Shown in pieces: positions 25,698-35,027 of a DNA stretch of 58,403 bases (its first letter is position 1; each line of letters starts with the position of its first letter). Where the stretch lies: the NCBI GenBank assembly GCA_038230595.1, contig JBBRMY010000004.1, forward strand, positions 1-58,403, given 5' to 3'. This DNA is from JBBRMY01 sp038230595 (GTDB lineage: Bacteria > Bacteroidota > Ignavibacteria > Tepidaquicellales > Tepidaquicellaceae). The translations under genes were made by a program, and so were the position numbers. Below the pieces are notes generated by a model. The model was not told the origin of the DNA. It worked only from the letters and a program-made list of their open reading frames with translations, and made no database searches.

Positions 25698-26954
25698 ATG
25701 AAAAATCTCATACTTATAATTATTTTAACTATTGCGACTCCATCGTTTGCAAACTATGGTTGGTATATGACACCATCAAATACATCTTCGACCGGTGGTG
25801 GAATTTGTATGATAAGTTCAACCAGAGCAATTGCAGTTGGAGATGGTGGACTTTTAAGATCTACTACTAATGGGGGAACAACTTGGCTTTTTAGTTCAGC
25901 CGGGGTTTCCTCGAATCTTCATAAGGTTCTTTTTATTAATTCAAATGTAGGAACTATTGTAGGCGCAGGCGGTGTTTTGTTGCATACTACTAATGGCGGA
26001 AAATCCTGGGTTCAAATACCTCTTGGGACATCTGCTAATATTAACGATATAGCTTTTGTAAAATCCGGAGGTGAATATACTAATATAGGTTTTGTAGTAG
26101 GAGTATTAGGACTAATTTTTAAAACAACTGACGGCGGATCAAGCTGGTCACTTCAAAACAGCGGAACATCGAGCACTCTTGATAACAACTATTGTGTAAA
26201 CGCAAATACTATCTATGCAACCGGTTTAGGTGGAACAGTGATCAAGACTACAAATGGCGGATTAAACTGGTTTTCCGCAAATCCTCCTGCCGGTAATAAT
26301 TATTATGGTGTTAGTTTCTTTGATGAAAACACTGGCGTAATCTGTGCAGGAAATCCAATTCAGGGTAACTGGGTAGATGGTAAAGTTTACAAAACTACTA
26401 ATGGAGGTGCCACCTGGACATTAAAGCTTACATATCCTTCCGCATCACTTCACATTCCATACTTCCATAATATTAATTCAGTAACCGTTGTTGGTGCACA
26501 TGGAAAAATTTTCAAATCTGTTGACGGTGGAAATTTCTGGGCTTTGCAGGACAATCAATCCCCGAATTTTTTATATGATGTAGATTTTGCAGACTCATTA
26601 ACTGGTATGGCTGTGGGAGAAGGCGGAACAATTGTTAAAACTATTACCGGCGGCTTGACGGGGATTTCTGAACCTGTCAGCTCATTCCCAGATAAATTTG
26701 ATCTTTCACAGAACTATCCTAATCCATTCAATCCTACAACAAACATCAAAGTTTCAATTGTAAAAAGCGGAAATTATTCGTTGGATGTATTTGATGCATC
26801 CGGAAGCAAAGTTAGCAGTATTTTCAACAAGCAGCTTACTTCAGGAAGTTCTTCTTTTACGTTTAATGGGTATAATGTTTCCAGCGGGATATATTTTTAT
26901 AAGCTTAGTGACGGTATAAATACACTAACGCGGAAAATGTTACTGGTGAAATAA
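25698..26954 (+). CDS. Secreted YCF48/BNR-like propeller protein with type IX sorting tail (1)
   Basis: A signal peptide (1-18, MKNLILIIILTIATPSFA) precedes about seven blades with the repeated pattern (K/R)TT(N/D)GG-x2-W, as in 'KTTNGGLNWFS' and 'KTTDGGSSWSL', as in photosystem assembly factor Ycf48-like propellers. After about residue 330 comes the type IX secretion C-terminal domain with 'LSQNYPNPFNPTTNI', ending 'GIYFYKLSDGINTLTRKMLLVK'. It should be exported by the Sec system and then by the type IX machinery to the cell surface. It is the first of three adjacent paralogues and is followed by its own terminator. Confidence 0.9.
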   Translation: MKNLILIIILTIATPSFANYGWYMTPSNTSSTGGGICMISSTRAIAVGDGGLLRSTTNGGTTWLFSSAGVSSNLHKVLFINSNVGTIVGAGGVLLHTTNGGKSWVQIPLGTSANINDIAFVKSGGEYTNIGFVVGVLGLIFKTTDGGSSWSLQNSGTSSTLDNNYCVNANTIYATGLGGTVIKTTNGGLNWFSANPPAGNNYYGVSFFDENTGVICAGNPIQGNWVDGKVYKTTNGGATWTLKLTYPSASLHIPYFHNINSVTVVGAHGKIFKSVDGGNFWALQDNQSPNFLYDVDFADSLTGMAVGEGGTIVKTITGGLTGISEPVSSFPDKFDLSQNYPNPFNPTTNIKVSIVKSGNYSLDVFDASGSKVSSIFNKQLTSGSSSFTFNGYNVSSGIYFYKLSDGINTLTRKMLLVK

Positions 26955-26982
26955 AGTTTATAAAAATTTTGTAAATCTTGTT

Positions 26983-27020
26983 TCGTCGTTGGTGTTAACA
27001 TCAACGGCGATTTTTATTTT
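26983..27020 (+). terminator. Intrinsic terminator between propeller genes 1 and 2
   Basis: TCGTCGTTGGTG (26983-26994) pairs with CATCAACGGCGA (26999-27010), 12 bp with two G-U pairs and a TTAA loop. TTTTTATTTTT follows. It separates the first propeller gene from the next two. Confidence 0.85.
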
Positions 27021-27041
27021 TGAATTTATATCCAGTTTTTC

Positions 27042-28322
27042 ATGAAAGAAGTAATCTTATTTATTATCTTGTTTAGTATTTCTTCAAATGCAACTGCTCA
27101 AAGCGGGTGGATCTCTTTGAACTCTAACACAACAAATACAATTACAGATCTTTGCTTCATTGATAACAATACAGGATTTGCAGTTACAAAAGCTACTTCA
27201 TCTCCTTTTCAAAATACTATTATCAAGACTACGAATGGAGGATTAAATTGGAATATTGTATTTAACCAGAATTCGGCCGGTCTGAGAAAAATGCTATTAT
27301 ATAATACAATAGGTTATTTGCAGGATACTTCAGGATATTTAAAAACATCTAACTCTGGAAATAATTGGATCCACTATAATCTTCCGACTGGAGTAAAAGC
27401 TCTTTACTTCATTGACTCGATGTTGGGTTACTGTTCAGCAGATTCTGTCAAGACATACAAAACAACAGATGGAGGGATTAACTGGATCCAAATTCCTTCC
27501 AATTCATCTACTATTTTTCAAATTCAAACAATGTATTTTATTAACAGTTCCACCGGATTTTTAGTGGGATTGGGTGACACACATGAAGTTGGTTTTTATT
27601 CTACAACTTTGAGGACTACAAACGGCGGTCTTAATTGGTTGTTTGCGAGTTCTTCAGTAGGAAATCAAGGCTCAAGGGCAGTCTTCGGCAGAAATTTTAA
27701 TTCAGATACATTATTCTGTTTCTTCCCAGCCTATAATTTAAAGTCTTCCAATGGAGGACTTTATTGGAATACTTTCACTGCCGGTACATATCCGGGAGTT
27801 TATTCTTTTTTTTCAAATGCGATGTCAACAGATTGGTTCACATCCACTGGGATCGGCAGCAGTACACCCCAATTGTTTAAGTCAACAAACAGCGGAGTAA
27901 ACTGGATAGCAAATCCATATTTTCCCGCTGTTCCTCTATATGCCGTTACTTTTCCTTCTGAACTGACCGGGTACATAGGTGGGTCTTTTGGTGCAATTTA
28001 TAAAACTATCAACGGAGGAGTAGTTACTGGCTTCACTCAAACTTCGACTTCAATTCCTGAAAAGTTTTCCTTATCACAAAATTATCCAAATCCTTTTAAT
28101 CCGAATACAGTAATAAAATGGGAAGTTCCTGTTTCAGGTTATGTATCTTTAAAAGTTTTTAATGCTATAGGAAATGAAGTAAAGACATTAGTTAATGAAA
28201 ATCAGAATGCAGGTAGTTATTCTGTAAGCTTGGATGGTTCTAAATTACCAAGTGGTATTTATTTTTATAAAATAACTGCTGGCAATTTTTCAGAAACAAA
28301 AAGAATGGTTTTAATAAAGTAA
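27042..28322 (+). CDS. Secreted YCF48/BNR-like propeller protein with type IX sorting tail (2)
   Basis: The 426-aa protein has a signal peptide ending 'SNATAQ'. Propeller blades follow with 'KTTNGGLNWNI', 'KTTDGGINWIQ' and 'RTTNGGLNWLF'. The type IX sorting tail starts at 'LSQNYPNPFNPNTVIKWEVP' and ends 'SETKRMVLIK'. It has the same architecture as its neighbours. The tail is far closer to that of the next gene (same words 'KWEVPVSG', 'SLKVF', 'KLPSGIYFYK') than to the first, pointing to duplication of this pair. A likely surface or adhesive role is general for such proteins, with no ligand visible. Confidence 0.9.
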   Translation: MKEVILFIILFSISSNATAQSGWISLNSNTTNTITDLCFIDNNTGFAVTKATSSPFQNTIIKTTNGGLNWNIVFNQNSAGLRKMLLYNTIGYLQDTSGYLKTSNSGNNWIHYNLPTGVKALYFIDSMLGYCSADSVKTYKTTDGGINWIQIPSNSSTIFQIQTMYFINSSTGFLVGLGDTHEVGFYSTTLRTTNGGLNWLFASSSVGNQGSRAVFGRNFNSDTLFCFFPAYNLKSSNGGLYWNTFTAGTYPGVYSFFSNAMSTDWFTSTGIGSSTPQLFKSTNSGVNWIANPYFPAVPLYAVTFPSELTGYIGGSFGAIYKTINGGVVTGFTQTSTSIPEKFSLSQNYPNPFNPNTVIKWEVPVSGYVSLKVFNAIGNEVKTLVNENQNAGSYSVSLDGSKLPSGIYFYKITAGNFSETKRMVLIK

Positions 28323-28323
28323 T

Positions 28324-29661
28324 TTGATCAAAAAATTAATAATATTTATTGTTTTTATTAGTTCCATTACCGGTTTATATGCACAAAGTGGATGGATCAC
28401 GCAATATAGCAATGCCACCAAACGTGTTTATGATTTTTATTTTTTAAATCAGAATACAGGCTGGACTTCTGTCTCTGCTGGGTATCTTCATTATTCAACA
28501 ATTCTTAAGACTACAAATGGTGGTGCAAGCTGGGATTCAATTCCAACTTCCGAAAATCAAGCTATCAATAAAATTTATTTCTTGAATGAAAATACTGGCT
28601 GGGCGAGTGTTCAGGTTGAAGCAGGCGCAAATGGAACAAATTCTAAAATAATCAAATCAACTAATGGTGGCTTAAATTGGTCAGTAATTTTTGATATGGG
28701 TTATCCAAACATAACATCTATTACTGCTTTAAATAAGGATACAGTTTTTTTCTCTATGGGAAAAGGATTTGATTGTTGTTACGCTGGTGGAATTTTGAAA
28801 ACTACAAATGGCGGTATTAATTTTACTTCCTTTAGCTATCCCCTAGATACCTATATTTATAAAGTTCAATTTACAAGTAATCAAACCGGCTGGGCTACAA
28901 TTTTTTTTCGTAACAATTCTAAAAATGTATTATTAAAAACCACAAACAACGGACAAAATTGGAATTTCATAAGGTATACGGATTCAACGCATTCTTATCT
29001 GGATTTCTATTTTTTAAGTGATAATACTGGTTACATTATTCAGAATAATATTTTTTTAAAGACAACAGATGGTGGAGTAAACTGGTTCGATTCAGGAACA
29101 CCAAATCAAGCAAACCTCTACAATTTGTTTATGTTAAGCGAGAATACCGGGTGGATTGCAGCTTATATTTCCACAGACAATGCCAGAATTTGTAAAACAA
29201 CAAATGGAGGCATAACCTGGCAATATAACACAATTGGAATTGCGGGGTTTATGTCTTCTTACTATAAACTCCAATTTGTAAATGATCGAATAGGATGGTT
29301 TGGAGGATCGACCTCCAATAATCCAATGGGATCCTTATTTAAAACAACAAATGGAGGAACAGTTACAGGGTTTGTTTCAGGAAATACAGAACCTCCTATT
29401 GATTTTTCTTTGTCACAAAATTATCCGAATCCATTTAATCCAAATACAGAAATTAAATGGGAAGTTCCTGTTTCAGGTTTTGTATCTTTAAAAGTTTTTG
29501 ATGCTATTGGAAATGAAATTGAGACCTTAGTTAATGAATATCAAAATACAGGAAATTATTCGGTAAACTTCGATGGCTCTAAATTACCAAGTGGTGTTTA
29601 TTTTTACAAATTAACAGCAGGCAACTTTTCAGAAACTAAAAGAATGGTTCTAATAAAATAG
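28324..29661 (+). CDS. Secreted YCF48/BNR-like propeller protein with type IX sorting tail (3)
   Basis: The start is a TTG one base after the stop of the previous gene, so translation is probably coupled; no nearby ATG fits the signal peptide (LIIFIVFISSITGLYAQ). The 445-aa product has blades with 'KTTNGGASWDS', 'KSTNGGLNWSV', 'KTTDGGVNWFD' and 'KTTNGGITWQY', then the sorting tail 'LSQNYPNPFNPNTEIKWEVP'. Compared with gene 2, the last about 90 codons are almost the same at DNA level in several blocks, while the propeller parts differ. Confidence 0.9.
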   Translation: MIKKLIIFIVFISSITGLYAQSGWITQYSNATKRVYDFYFLNQNTGWTSVSAGYLHYSTILKTTNGGASWDSIPTSENQAINKIYFLNENTGWASVQVEAGANGTNSKIIKSTNGGLNWSVIFDMGYPNITSITALNKDTVFFSMGKGFDCCYAGGILKTTNGGINFTSFSYPLDTYIYKVQFTSNQTGWATIFFRNNSKNVLLKTTNNGQNWNFIRYTDSTHSYLDFYFLSDNTGYIIQNNIFLKTTDGGVNWFDSGTPNQANLYNLFMLSENTGWIAAYISTDNARICKTTNGGITWQYNTIGIAGFMSSYYKLQFVNDRIGWFGGSTSNNPMGSLFKTTNGGTVTGFVSGNTEPPIDFSLSQNYPNPFNPNTEIKWEVPVSGFVSLKVFDAIGNEIETLVNEYQNTGNYSVNFDGSKLPSGVYFYKLTAGNFSETKRMVLIK

Positions 29662-29680
29662 GATTACAAGATCAATCTGA

Positions 29681-29716
29681 AGTTTCGATACAGAAAGAAT
29701 TCGAAACTGTCAGAAA
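29681..29716 (+). terminator. Possible weak terminator
   Basis: AGTTTCGA (29681-29688) pairs with TCGAAACT (29701-29708), and a run of seven T lies about eight bases further on. It is between two convergent genes, a likely place for a terminator, but the spacing is not ideal. Confidence 0.35.
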
Positions 29717-29724
29717 AGTTTTTT

Positions 29725-30876
29725 TCACCCCTCAAACTCCAGATTCAGCTCGATAACTTCAGGATGATTTCCTATTCTTATCGGCGGTCCCCAGGTTCCG
29801 GCTCCGCAGGAAATATAGTAATGTGTGCTTCCTTTTTTCAAATATCCCCAGCTTTTTTCGTAGATCTTTTTTGTGATCAGATTTAAAGGAAACAGCTGAC
29901 CGTGATGAGTGTGTCCTGATAGCTGTACATCAACACCATTTTTTTCTGCTTCTTCAAGCTTATAAGGCTGATGGTCCATTAAAATAACGGGTAAGTTCTT
30001 ATCTACATTTTTCATTAATTCTTCTAATGGCATTCGCCTGATTTCATTTTTTCTAAAAGAAATGTCTTCCCTTCCAACTAAATACAAAAAATTATCAATT
30101 AAAATTGTTTTATCACGCAAAACATTCACTGAATGCTCATTCAGATAATGACATGCCGCTTCTACACCTCCGATATATTCATGATTTCCAGTTACAGAAT
30201 AAATTTTATTTTTTGTATTTATACTTTTAAATAATGAGCCGAGATCGTTTTCAATAACAGGACGTATATCTTCATCAACTACATCTCCCGGAAATAAAAC
30301 AAGATCTGCATCTGTTTTATTTATTACGTCGATGATCTTCTGCAGCCGCTTTTTACCTATAATGACTCCAAGATGAATATCAGAAACTACTGCTATCTTA
30401 AAGCTTTTCCTTGTAGCTTTTTTGTTAATTTTTATATTTAATTTTTTTAAACGCGGTGTTGCTGCATTGACCCATCCACATATCAGAGTGATCATAGTTA
30501 TAATAATAACACCGGCTGTCAGTATAAGCTTAAACTTTATATAATCCTGAAATATAAAAGCGGGATGCTTTGCAAAGAGTGTCATTGCAAACCGGGTAAC
30601 ATCTATTAGAACAGCAAACAGAAAGAAATAAAGCATAGCCGCCAGCCAGAAAGAACCAATGTAAACTAGCTCACGGCTTAAAACATTGCATTTTTTTCTT
30701 TCAAGCATTCTGCCGGCAATAAATGAAGCAGCAAGTAATAGAAATAATATTGAATATGCAGGTCTTAAGTAAGAAATGTCTTCAATTCCCTGCCAGCCCC
30801 GCAAAAAAATATAAAAGTTCAGTGTTCCGTATAAAAAGAAAAATATGCTGTAAAAGATCAGGATCTGTTTTTTCAA
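29725..30876 (-). CDS. Membrane-bound metallophosphoesterase
   Basis: The 383-aa protein has about four transmembrane helices in residues 1-140, then a calcineurin-like phosphoesterase domain. The metal ligands are visible: D166-I-H168 in 'VVSDIHLG', 'FPGDVVDE', 'GNHEYIGG' and 'SGHTHHGQLFPL'. It belongs to the YkuE/YaeI-like group, some members of which (LpxG) hydrolyse UDP-diacylglucosamine in lipid A synthesis; whether this one does is unknown. The active domain should face the cytoplasm or periplasm beside the membrane. It is 5 bp downstream of a PAP2 phosphatase gene, so the pair probably acts on lipid phosphates. Confidence 0.9.
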   Translation of the reverse strand: MKKQILIFYSIFFFLYGTLNFYIFLRGWQGIEDISYLRPAYSILFLLLAASFIAGRMLERKKCNVLSRELVYIGSFWLAAMLYFFLFAVLIDVTRFAMTLFAKHPAFIFQDYIKFKLILTAGVIIITMITLICGWVNAATPRLKKLNIKINKKATRKSFKIAVVSDIHLGVIIGKKRLQKIIDVINKTDADLVLFPGDVVDEDIRPVIENDLGSLFKSINTKNKIYSVTGNHEYIGGVEAACHYLNEHSVNVLRDKTILIDNFLYLVGREDISFRKNEIRRMPLEELMKNVDKNLPVILMDHQPYKLEEAEKNGVDVQLSGHTHHGQLFPLNLITKKIYEKSWGYLKKGSTHYYISCGAGTWGPPIRIGNHPEVIELNLEFEG

Positions 30877-30881
30877 ATAAA

Positions 30882-31658
30882 TTATTTATTGAGTTCTTTT
30901 AATATAAATCTGTCATTGATCCTGTCTATTAAATTGAACTTAACGATCAGGAACGCTAATGCCATTCCAATAAATGCACCACCTGCAATATCGATCTTTT
31001 CATGAACTCCGACAAAATACCTCGATAATGAAACAAGCAAAGCCCATAAGAGAGGTATAAGCGCAAGATATTTAAGCCTGCTTTTCAGAAAATAAAACAG
31101 TAAATAAGAAAACAGAATACCTATTAAAAATGAATTTAGAGAATGTCCTGATGGAAACGAACCCCCAACTTCTTTTAACCAGACATTTACATCAGGCGAA
31201 TAATATCCGCTTAACTTAGCATCCTTAGGATCGACATGCTCAGTTAAATAATTTCTTCTGAAAGTATTATTTTTCAGATAAAAGCTATCTAAGCCGGAAG
31301 GAATGAATCCATCTTCAAGAAATATTTTGTGACTGGGTCTTGGAGTATGAAAAAGATCTTTCAGAAAAAAATTTGAAACTAGGGCTGTTGAAACAGCGGT
31401 CACAGCAATCAGCATTACGATAAGAGCAGAAGATAAATACCGCTTTCGGGAATTCCTGTTCATTAAGAAAACAGCTATGAAGAGAATGACTATCGTAACA
31501 ACTTCAGGAATAAAATTACCTGAAATTGTAATGTAATACCAGAAAGGAGCAGTCAGGTCGGTTGAATTATAAGCCTTCATTGAAGGATCAATAAGTAATA
31601 GTATTACGCAGAGCAATAAATAAGTACCTCCGCCAAATATGTAGATCTTTTTATGCAT
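30882..31658 (-). CDS. PAP2-family membrane phosphatase
   Basis: The 258-aa membrane protein carries the complete type 2 phosphatidic-acid phosphatase signature. K100 to R107-P108 lie in 'LKDLFHTPRPSH', PSGH at 169-172, and 'LSRYFVGVHEKIDIAGG' holds R213, H219 and D223. About five to six helices surround these. Such enzymes remove phosphate from lipids such as undecaprenyl diphosphate, phosphatidate or lipid A at the outer face of the inner membrane. A long loop (110-165) between the first two motifs is larger than usual and may choose the substrate. Co-transcribed with the metallophosphoesterase. Confidence 0.93.
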   Translation of the reverse strand: MHKKIYIFGGGTYLLLCVILLLIDPSMKAYNSTDLTAPFWYYITISGNFIPEVVTIVILFIAVFLMNRNSRKRYLSSALIVMLIAVTAVSTALVSNFFLKDLFHTPRPSHKIFLEDGFIPSGLDSFYLKNNTFRRNYLTEHVDPKDAKLSGYYSPDVNVWLKEVGGSFPSGHSLNSFLIGILFSYLLFYFLKSRLKYLALIPLLWALLVSLSRYFVGVHEKIDIAGGAFIGMALAFLIVKFNLIDRINDRFILKELNK

Positions 31659-31785
31659 AAATTCGAATAATCAAAATATCCATTTAGATGACTAACTAAA
31701 ATATAAACAGTTAATCCGGCAAAAATGCTGCATATATTAAAAATTTTATCTTCAATTTAATATCCGAATTATCAATCTTCATAAT

Positions 31786-32508
31786 ATGGAAGAATTTTTG
31801 CTGCCAATAAAATCGAAAGATACTGTTTCAGAAAATATTCTTTCGGTGACCTTTGATACTAAAGGTACAGATTTTTCTTTTTTGTCCGGACAATATATTT
31901 CCATCAGATTAATCGATCCCGTTCATGAAGATCACAAAAATAATATCCGTTCATTTTCAATTGTTAATCCCCCACACATACTTAATGAAGTAACGATCGT
32001 AATGAGGCTATCAGATTCCGGCTTTTCTAAAAATATTCTTGAGATAGCACCGGGAACATTAGCTGCTATCAGTAAGCCAATGGGTAATCTGAATCTTGAA
32101 AAAAATTCTAATGTTTCGGATGTTTTTATAGCCGGCGGGGTTGGGATAACTCCATTTAAAAGCATGATCGAAGATCTGCTAAACCAAGGGCATGAGAACG
32201 AGATAATTCTTTTTTATTCCAATCGAAGCAAAAACTCAGCAGCATTTATAAAAGAATTCTTTCAATTGTCAGTAAAGTATAAGAATTTCAGATTCATTCC
32301 TGTTTTTGATGAAGTTTCAGATGAAGAGCCTAATGATCTGAAATATGAAAAAGGTTTTATCGATCATGATATGATGAAGAGGCATATAGAAGATCTTAAA
32401 GTTCCGGTCTTTCATATTGCAGGACCACCTTTAATGGTCGAATCTGTAATAAATATTTTAAGAAGTGAAGGGATTGACTTACAAAATATACTTACTGAAA
32501 AATATTAA
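31786..32508 (+). CDS. Ferredoxin-NADP reductase-like flavoprotein
   Basis: The 240-aa protein is a compact FAD/NAD(P)-binding reductase module. It has the FAD site 'RSFSIVNPP' at about 54-62 (RxxS type), the pyridine-nucleotide motif 'IAGGVGITPFKSMIEDLL' and the C-terminal 'FHIAGPPLMVESVINIL'. There is no [2Fe-2S] domain, so it would hand electrons to or from a separate carrier. The family includes oxygenase reductases, flavohaemoprotein reductase modules and dihydroorotate dehydrogenase PyrK. Nothing nearby identifies the electron partner. Its end overlaps the convergent rhomboid gene by 4 bp. Confidence 0.88.
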   Translation: MEEFLLPIKSKDTVSENILSVTFDTKGTDFSFLSGQYISIRLIDPVHEDHKNNIRSFSIVNPPHILNEVTIVMRLSDSGFSKNILEIAPGTLAAISKPMGNLNLEKNSNVSDVFIAGGVGITPFKSMIEDLLNQGHENEIILFYSNRSKNSAAFIKEFFQLSVKYKNFRFIPVFDEVSDEEPNDLKYEKGFIDHDMMKRHIEDLKVPVFHIAGPPLMVESVINILRSEGIDLQNILTEKY

Positions 32509-33224
32509 TATTCGTCTTCGTTTTGTCTTTCCTTCTCTCTTTGCCTGTTCTGCTCTTCAATTAACTTTTCAATTCTTTCATTTTCATTTGGTATATATTC
32601 ATATTCATCTTCTTCGTTTTCATCTATGTCCTCCCACTCATATTTTGGTGCTGGGTCGGTTTTTCTAAAAAACACTGCGCATAATATTCCGGTAATTGCT
32701 CCTGCAAGATGTGATTCAAAAGAGATATCTCTGTCAATAGGCAGCACTCCCCATACCATACCACCGTATAAAAATGCAATCAGCAGTGCAAGTGTTATTG
32801 ATCTTTTGTCACGTCTTATTACTCCGCTGAAAAAAAGAAATGAAAGTATTCCATAAACCAAGCCGCTTGCTCCTATGTGATATGAAGGTCTTGCAGCAAG
32901 CCATACCATAATTCCTGACAGAATATAAACGAGCCAGAATGTGTAATAGACCGAAGATCTGTAAAAATAAATGCAGCAGAAGAATCCAAGCCAGAGAGGA
33001 ATAGTATTTGAAAAAATATGAGTAAAGCCGGAATGGATAAGTGGGCTGAAGAGTATACCTTTTAATCCGCTTATACTTTTCGGATAAACTCCAAATTCTA
33101 CCAGATCAATATTAAATAATTTAGCGGCAATAAATATCAGCCATATTAAAAGTATAAATGATGTTGATACGATAACAGAGTATATAAATCTTTCTTTGTC
33201 TTTAGTTATCTTTCGGGCTTGCAT
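32505..33224 (-). CDS. Rhomboid-family intramembrane serine protease
   Basis: The 239-aa protein has six predicted helices in the first 190 residues. The catalytic dyad is S120 in 'HIGASGLVYGI' and H172 in 'FESHLAGAITG', with the family 'HSGFTHIFSNTIPLW' segment at 64-78. Rhomboids cut membrane-spanning proteins inside the bilayer. The C-terminal about 50 residues are very acidic and charged (EWEDIDENEEDEYEY...), an unusual cytoplasmic tail. It is convergent with the flavoprotein gene. Substrates are unknown. Confidence 0.93.
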   Translation of the reverse strand: MQARKITKDKERFIYSVIVSTSFILLIWLIFIAAKLFNIDLVEFGVYPKSISGLKGILFSPLIHSGFTHIFSNTIPLWLGFFCCIYFYRSSVYYTFWLVYILSGIMVWLAARPSYHIGASGLVYGILSFLFFSGVIRRDKRSITLALLIAFLYGGMVWGVLPIDRDISFESHLAGAITGILCAVFFRKTDPAPKYEWEDIDENEEDEYEYIPNENERIEKLIEEQNRQREKERQNEDEY

Positions 33225-33327
33225 ACAGAAATATAAAAAATTAACAGGTGTAATAATCCAACGAAAAGCAAGCTCACATTACTTGAAAAGGAGGGGGAAT
33301 TTTTACTAGTTATCGTTATATTTAAAA

Positions 33328-33747
33328 ATGAATATGGTACAAAAAGAGTTCAGGCTGAGGGAATATTCCAGAGGATTTCATCTTATTACTGACAGCATTT
33401 TAAAGGAAATCCCGGAAATAGGAGAGTTTAAAACCGGGATCTGCAATGTGTTTATAGAACATACGGGCGCTTCTATAAGTATAAATGAAAATGCAGATCC
33501 TACGGTGAGAAGAGATCTTGAAATGCACTTTAACAAGATCGCTCCTGAAAACGATTCTTACAGTCATGATGCAGAAGGTTCAGATGATATGCCGGCACAT
33601 ATAAAAAGCATATTAATTGGTCCTTCTCTGAATATTCCAGTAAAGAACGGAGAGCTTTTACTTGGAACATGGCAGGGTATATATCTTTGCGAACATAGGA
33701 ACAGCGGCGGTAAAAGAAAAATTGTAGTAACTATTTTTGGAAATTAA
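33328..33747 (+). CDS. YjbQ/UPF0047-family protein
   Basis: The 139-aa protein matches the YjbQ family across its whole length: 'EYSRGFHLITDSI', 'GICNVFIEHTGASISINENA', 'DPTVRRDLEMHF', 'HIKSILIGPSLNIPV', 'LLLGTWQGIYLCEHRNSGG' with conserved H, E and D residues that bind a metal or phosphate. Some members show weak thiamine-phosphate synthase activity, but the real role is unsettled. It is the first gene of a four-gene plus-strand operon with gaps of 5-24 bp (phospholipase D, Rid, SDR). Confidence 0.93.
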   Translation: MNMVQKEFRLREYSRGFHLITDSILKEIPEIGEFKTGICNVFIEHTGASISINENADPTVRRDLEMHFNKIAPENDSYSHDAEGSDDMPAHIKSILIGPSLNIPVKNGELLLGTWQGIYLCEHRNSGGKRKIVVTIFGN

Positions 33748-33752
33748 ATTTT

Positions 33753-35003
33753 ATGAAAATGAAACGCTTAGCAATAATAACCTTTATACTAATACTTAAT
33801 TCCGGACTTTTTTTTGAAAATGTCTTTGCTACCCAGCCTCCTTTTAAAGACAAATCTGAAATTGAGCTTGTTGAAAGTGTTCCTGCTGAAACTATACTTG
33901 AAAGATCAGAACTGCATCATGCTGCTGATGTATGGCTTAAAATGTTTGGCGAAGGAAAAAAAACGATAGACATAGAAACATTTTATTTTTCGAATCAAAA
34001 AGGTGAGGTGCTTGAACCGATTCTTGATGCATTGAAAGCTGCTGCTTTAAGAGGTGTGATCATCAGAATTATAGTTGATTCATCTTTTTATGCCGGAAGT
34101 GAACATTCAGTTGACCTTCTTGACGGAATTCAAAATATCACTATTAAAAAATTAAACATGAAGCCGATCGCCGGCGGAATTATGCATGCGAAATATTTTG
34201 TAGTGGACGGAGATAATGTTTTTACCGGTTCACAGAATATGGATTGGAGAGCTTTGAAGCATATACATGAAATGGGAGTTAGAGTTAAAAATGATCAAAT
34301 AGGATACACTTTTGAACAGATATTTAATATTGATTACATGCTTTGTGACAATCATGATCTTTCATTAATTCAGGGATTGCTTTCACCAAAAAAACTTCAG
34401 GCAATAAATAATCTCAATCCTGTTAATTTCGAAACTCAGGATTATGGAAAAGTAACTCTTTATCCTGCATTTAGCCCTGAGCCTATTACTCCAAAGATGC
34501 TGGAAGGCGAACTTGAATCTCTTATTAGAATTATCAGCAATGCTAAAGATAAAATTATGATACAGATGTACTCTTATAATGTTAAGAATAATTTTACTCA
34601 GATAGACGATGCGCTCAGAGCCGCAGCCGCGCGTGGTGTTAAAATAAAAATAATTTTTTCGAACTGGGCTATAAGAACTGATGCAACTGAAACAATTAAA
34701 TCTTTATCATCTGTATCAAATATAGAAATCAAGTTCAGTAATATTCCTGAATTCAGTACGGGCTTTATTCCATATGCAAGAGTAGAGCACTGCAAATATT
34801 TTATTGCAGATAATGACATAAGCTTTATAAGTTCTGCGAACTGGGAGAAAGGATATTTTTATGATACAAGGAATGCAACGATGATAATAAAGAACAGCCG
34901 TATCAATGCTGACCTTCAATCTGTTTTTATGAGAGATTGGAACGGAGACTTAACAGAATCCGTCGATATAAATAAAGTTTATGAACCGGTTAAAAAGAAA
35001 TAA
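33753..35003 (+). CDS. Secreted phospholipase D-family protein
   Basis: The 416-aa protein starts with a signal peptide (about 1-27, IITFILILNSGLFFENVFA). Two HKD motifs follow: H145-A-K147 with D152 and GSQN at 159-162, and a second H346-C-K with D and SSANW in place of GSxN. Such proteins transfer phosphatidyl groups (cardiolipin synthase-like) or hydrolyse phosphodiesters, using the paired histidines. Export suggests action on envelope or external phospholipids or nucleic acid. The second half site is slightly degenerate but has all core residues. It is 5 bp after yjbQ. Confidence 0.9.
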   Translation: MKMKRLAIITFILILNSGLFFENVFATQPPFKDKSEIELVESVPAETILERSELHHAADVWLKMFGEGKKTIDIETFYFSNQKGEVLEPILDALKAAALRGVIIRIIVDSSFYAGSEHSVDLLDGIQNITIKKLNMKPIAGGIMHAKYFVVDGDNVFTGSQNMDWRALKHIHEMGVRVKNDQIGYTFEQIFNIDYMLCDNHDLSLIQGLLSPKKLQAINNLNPVNFETQDYGKVTLYPAFSPEPITPKMLEGELESLIRIISNAKDKIMIQMYSYNVKNNFTQIDDALRAAAARGVKIKIIFSNWAIRTDATETIKSLSSVSNIEIKFSNIPEFSTGFIPYARVEHCKYFIADNDISFISSANWEKGYFYDTRNATMIIKNSRINADLQSVFMRDWNGDLTESVDINKVYEPVKKK

Positions 35004-35027
35004 GCCTCAACAAAGGAAATCATAGAA

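Noticed and set aside
33286..33300. Strong AAGGAGGGGG ribosome binding site without a gene
   Set aside because: No start codon lies within the usual distance, and the next ATG is about 30 bp away; the purine run is probably coincidental.
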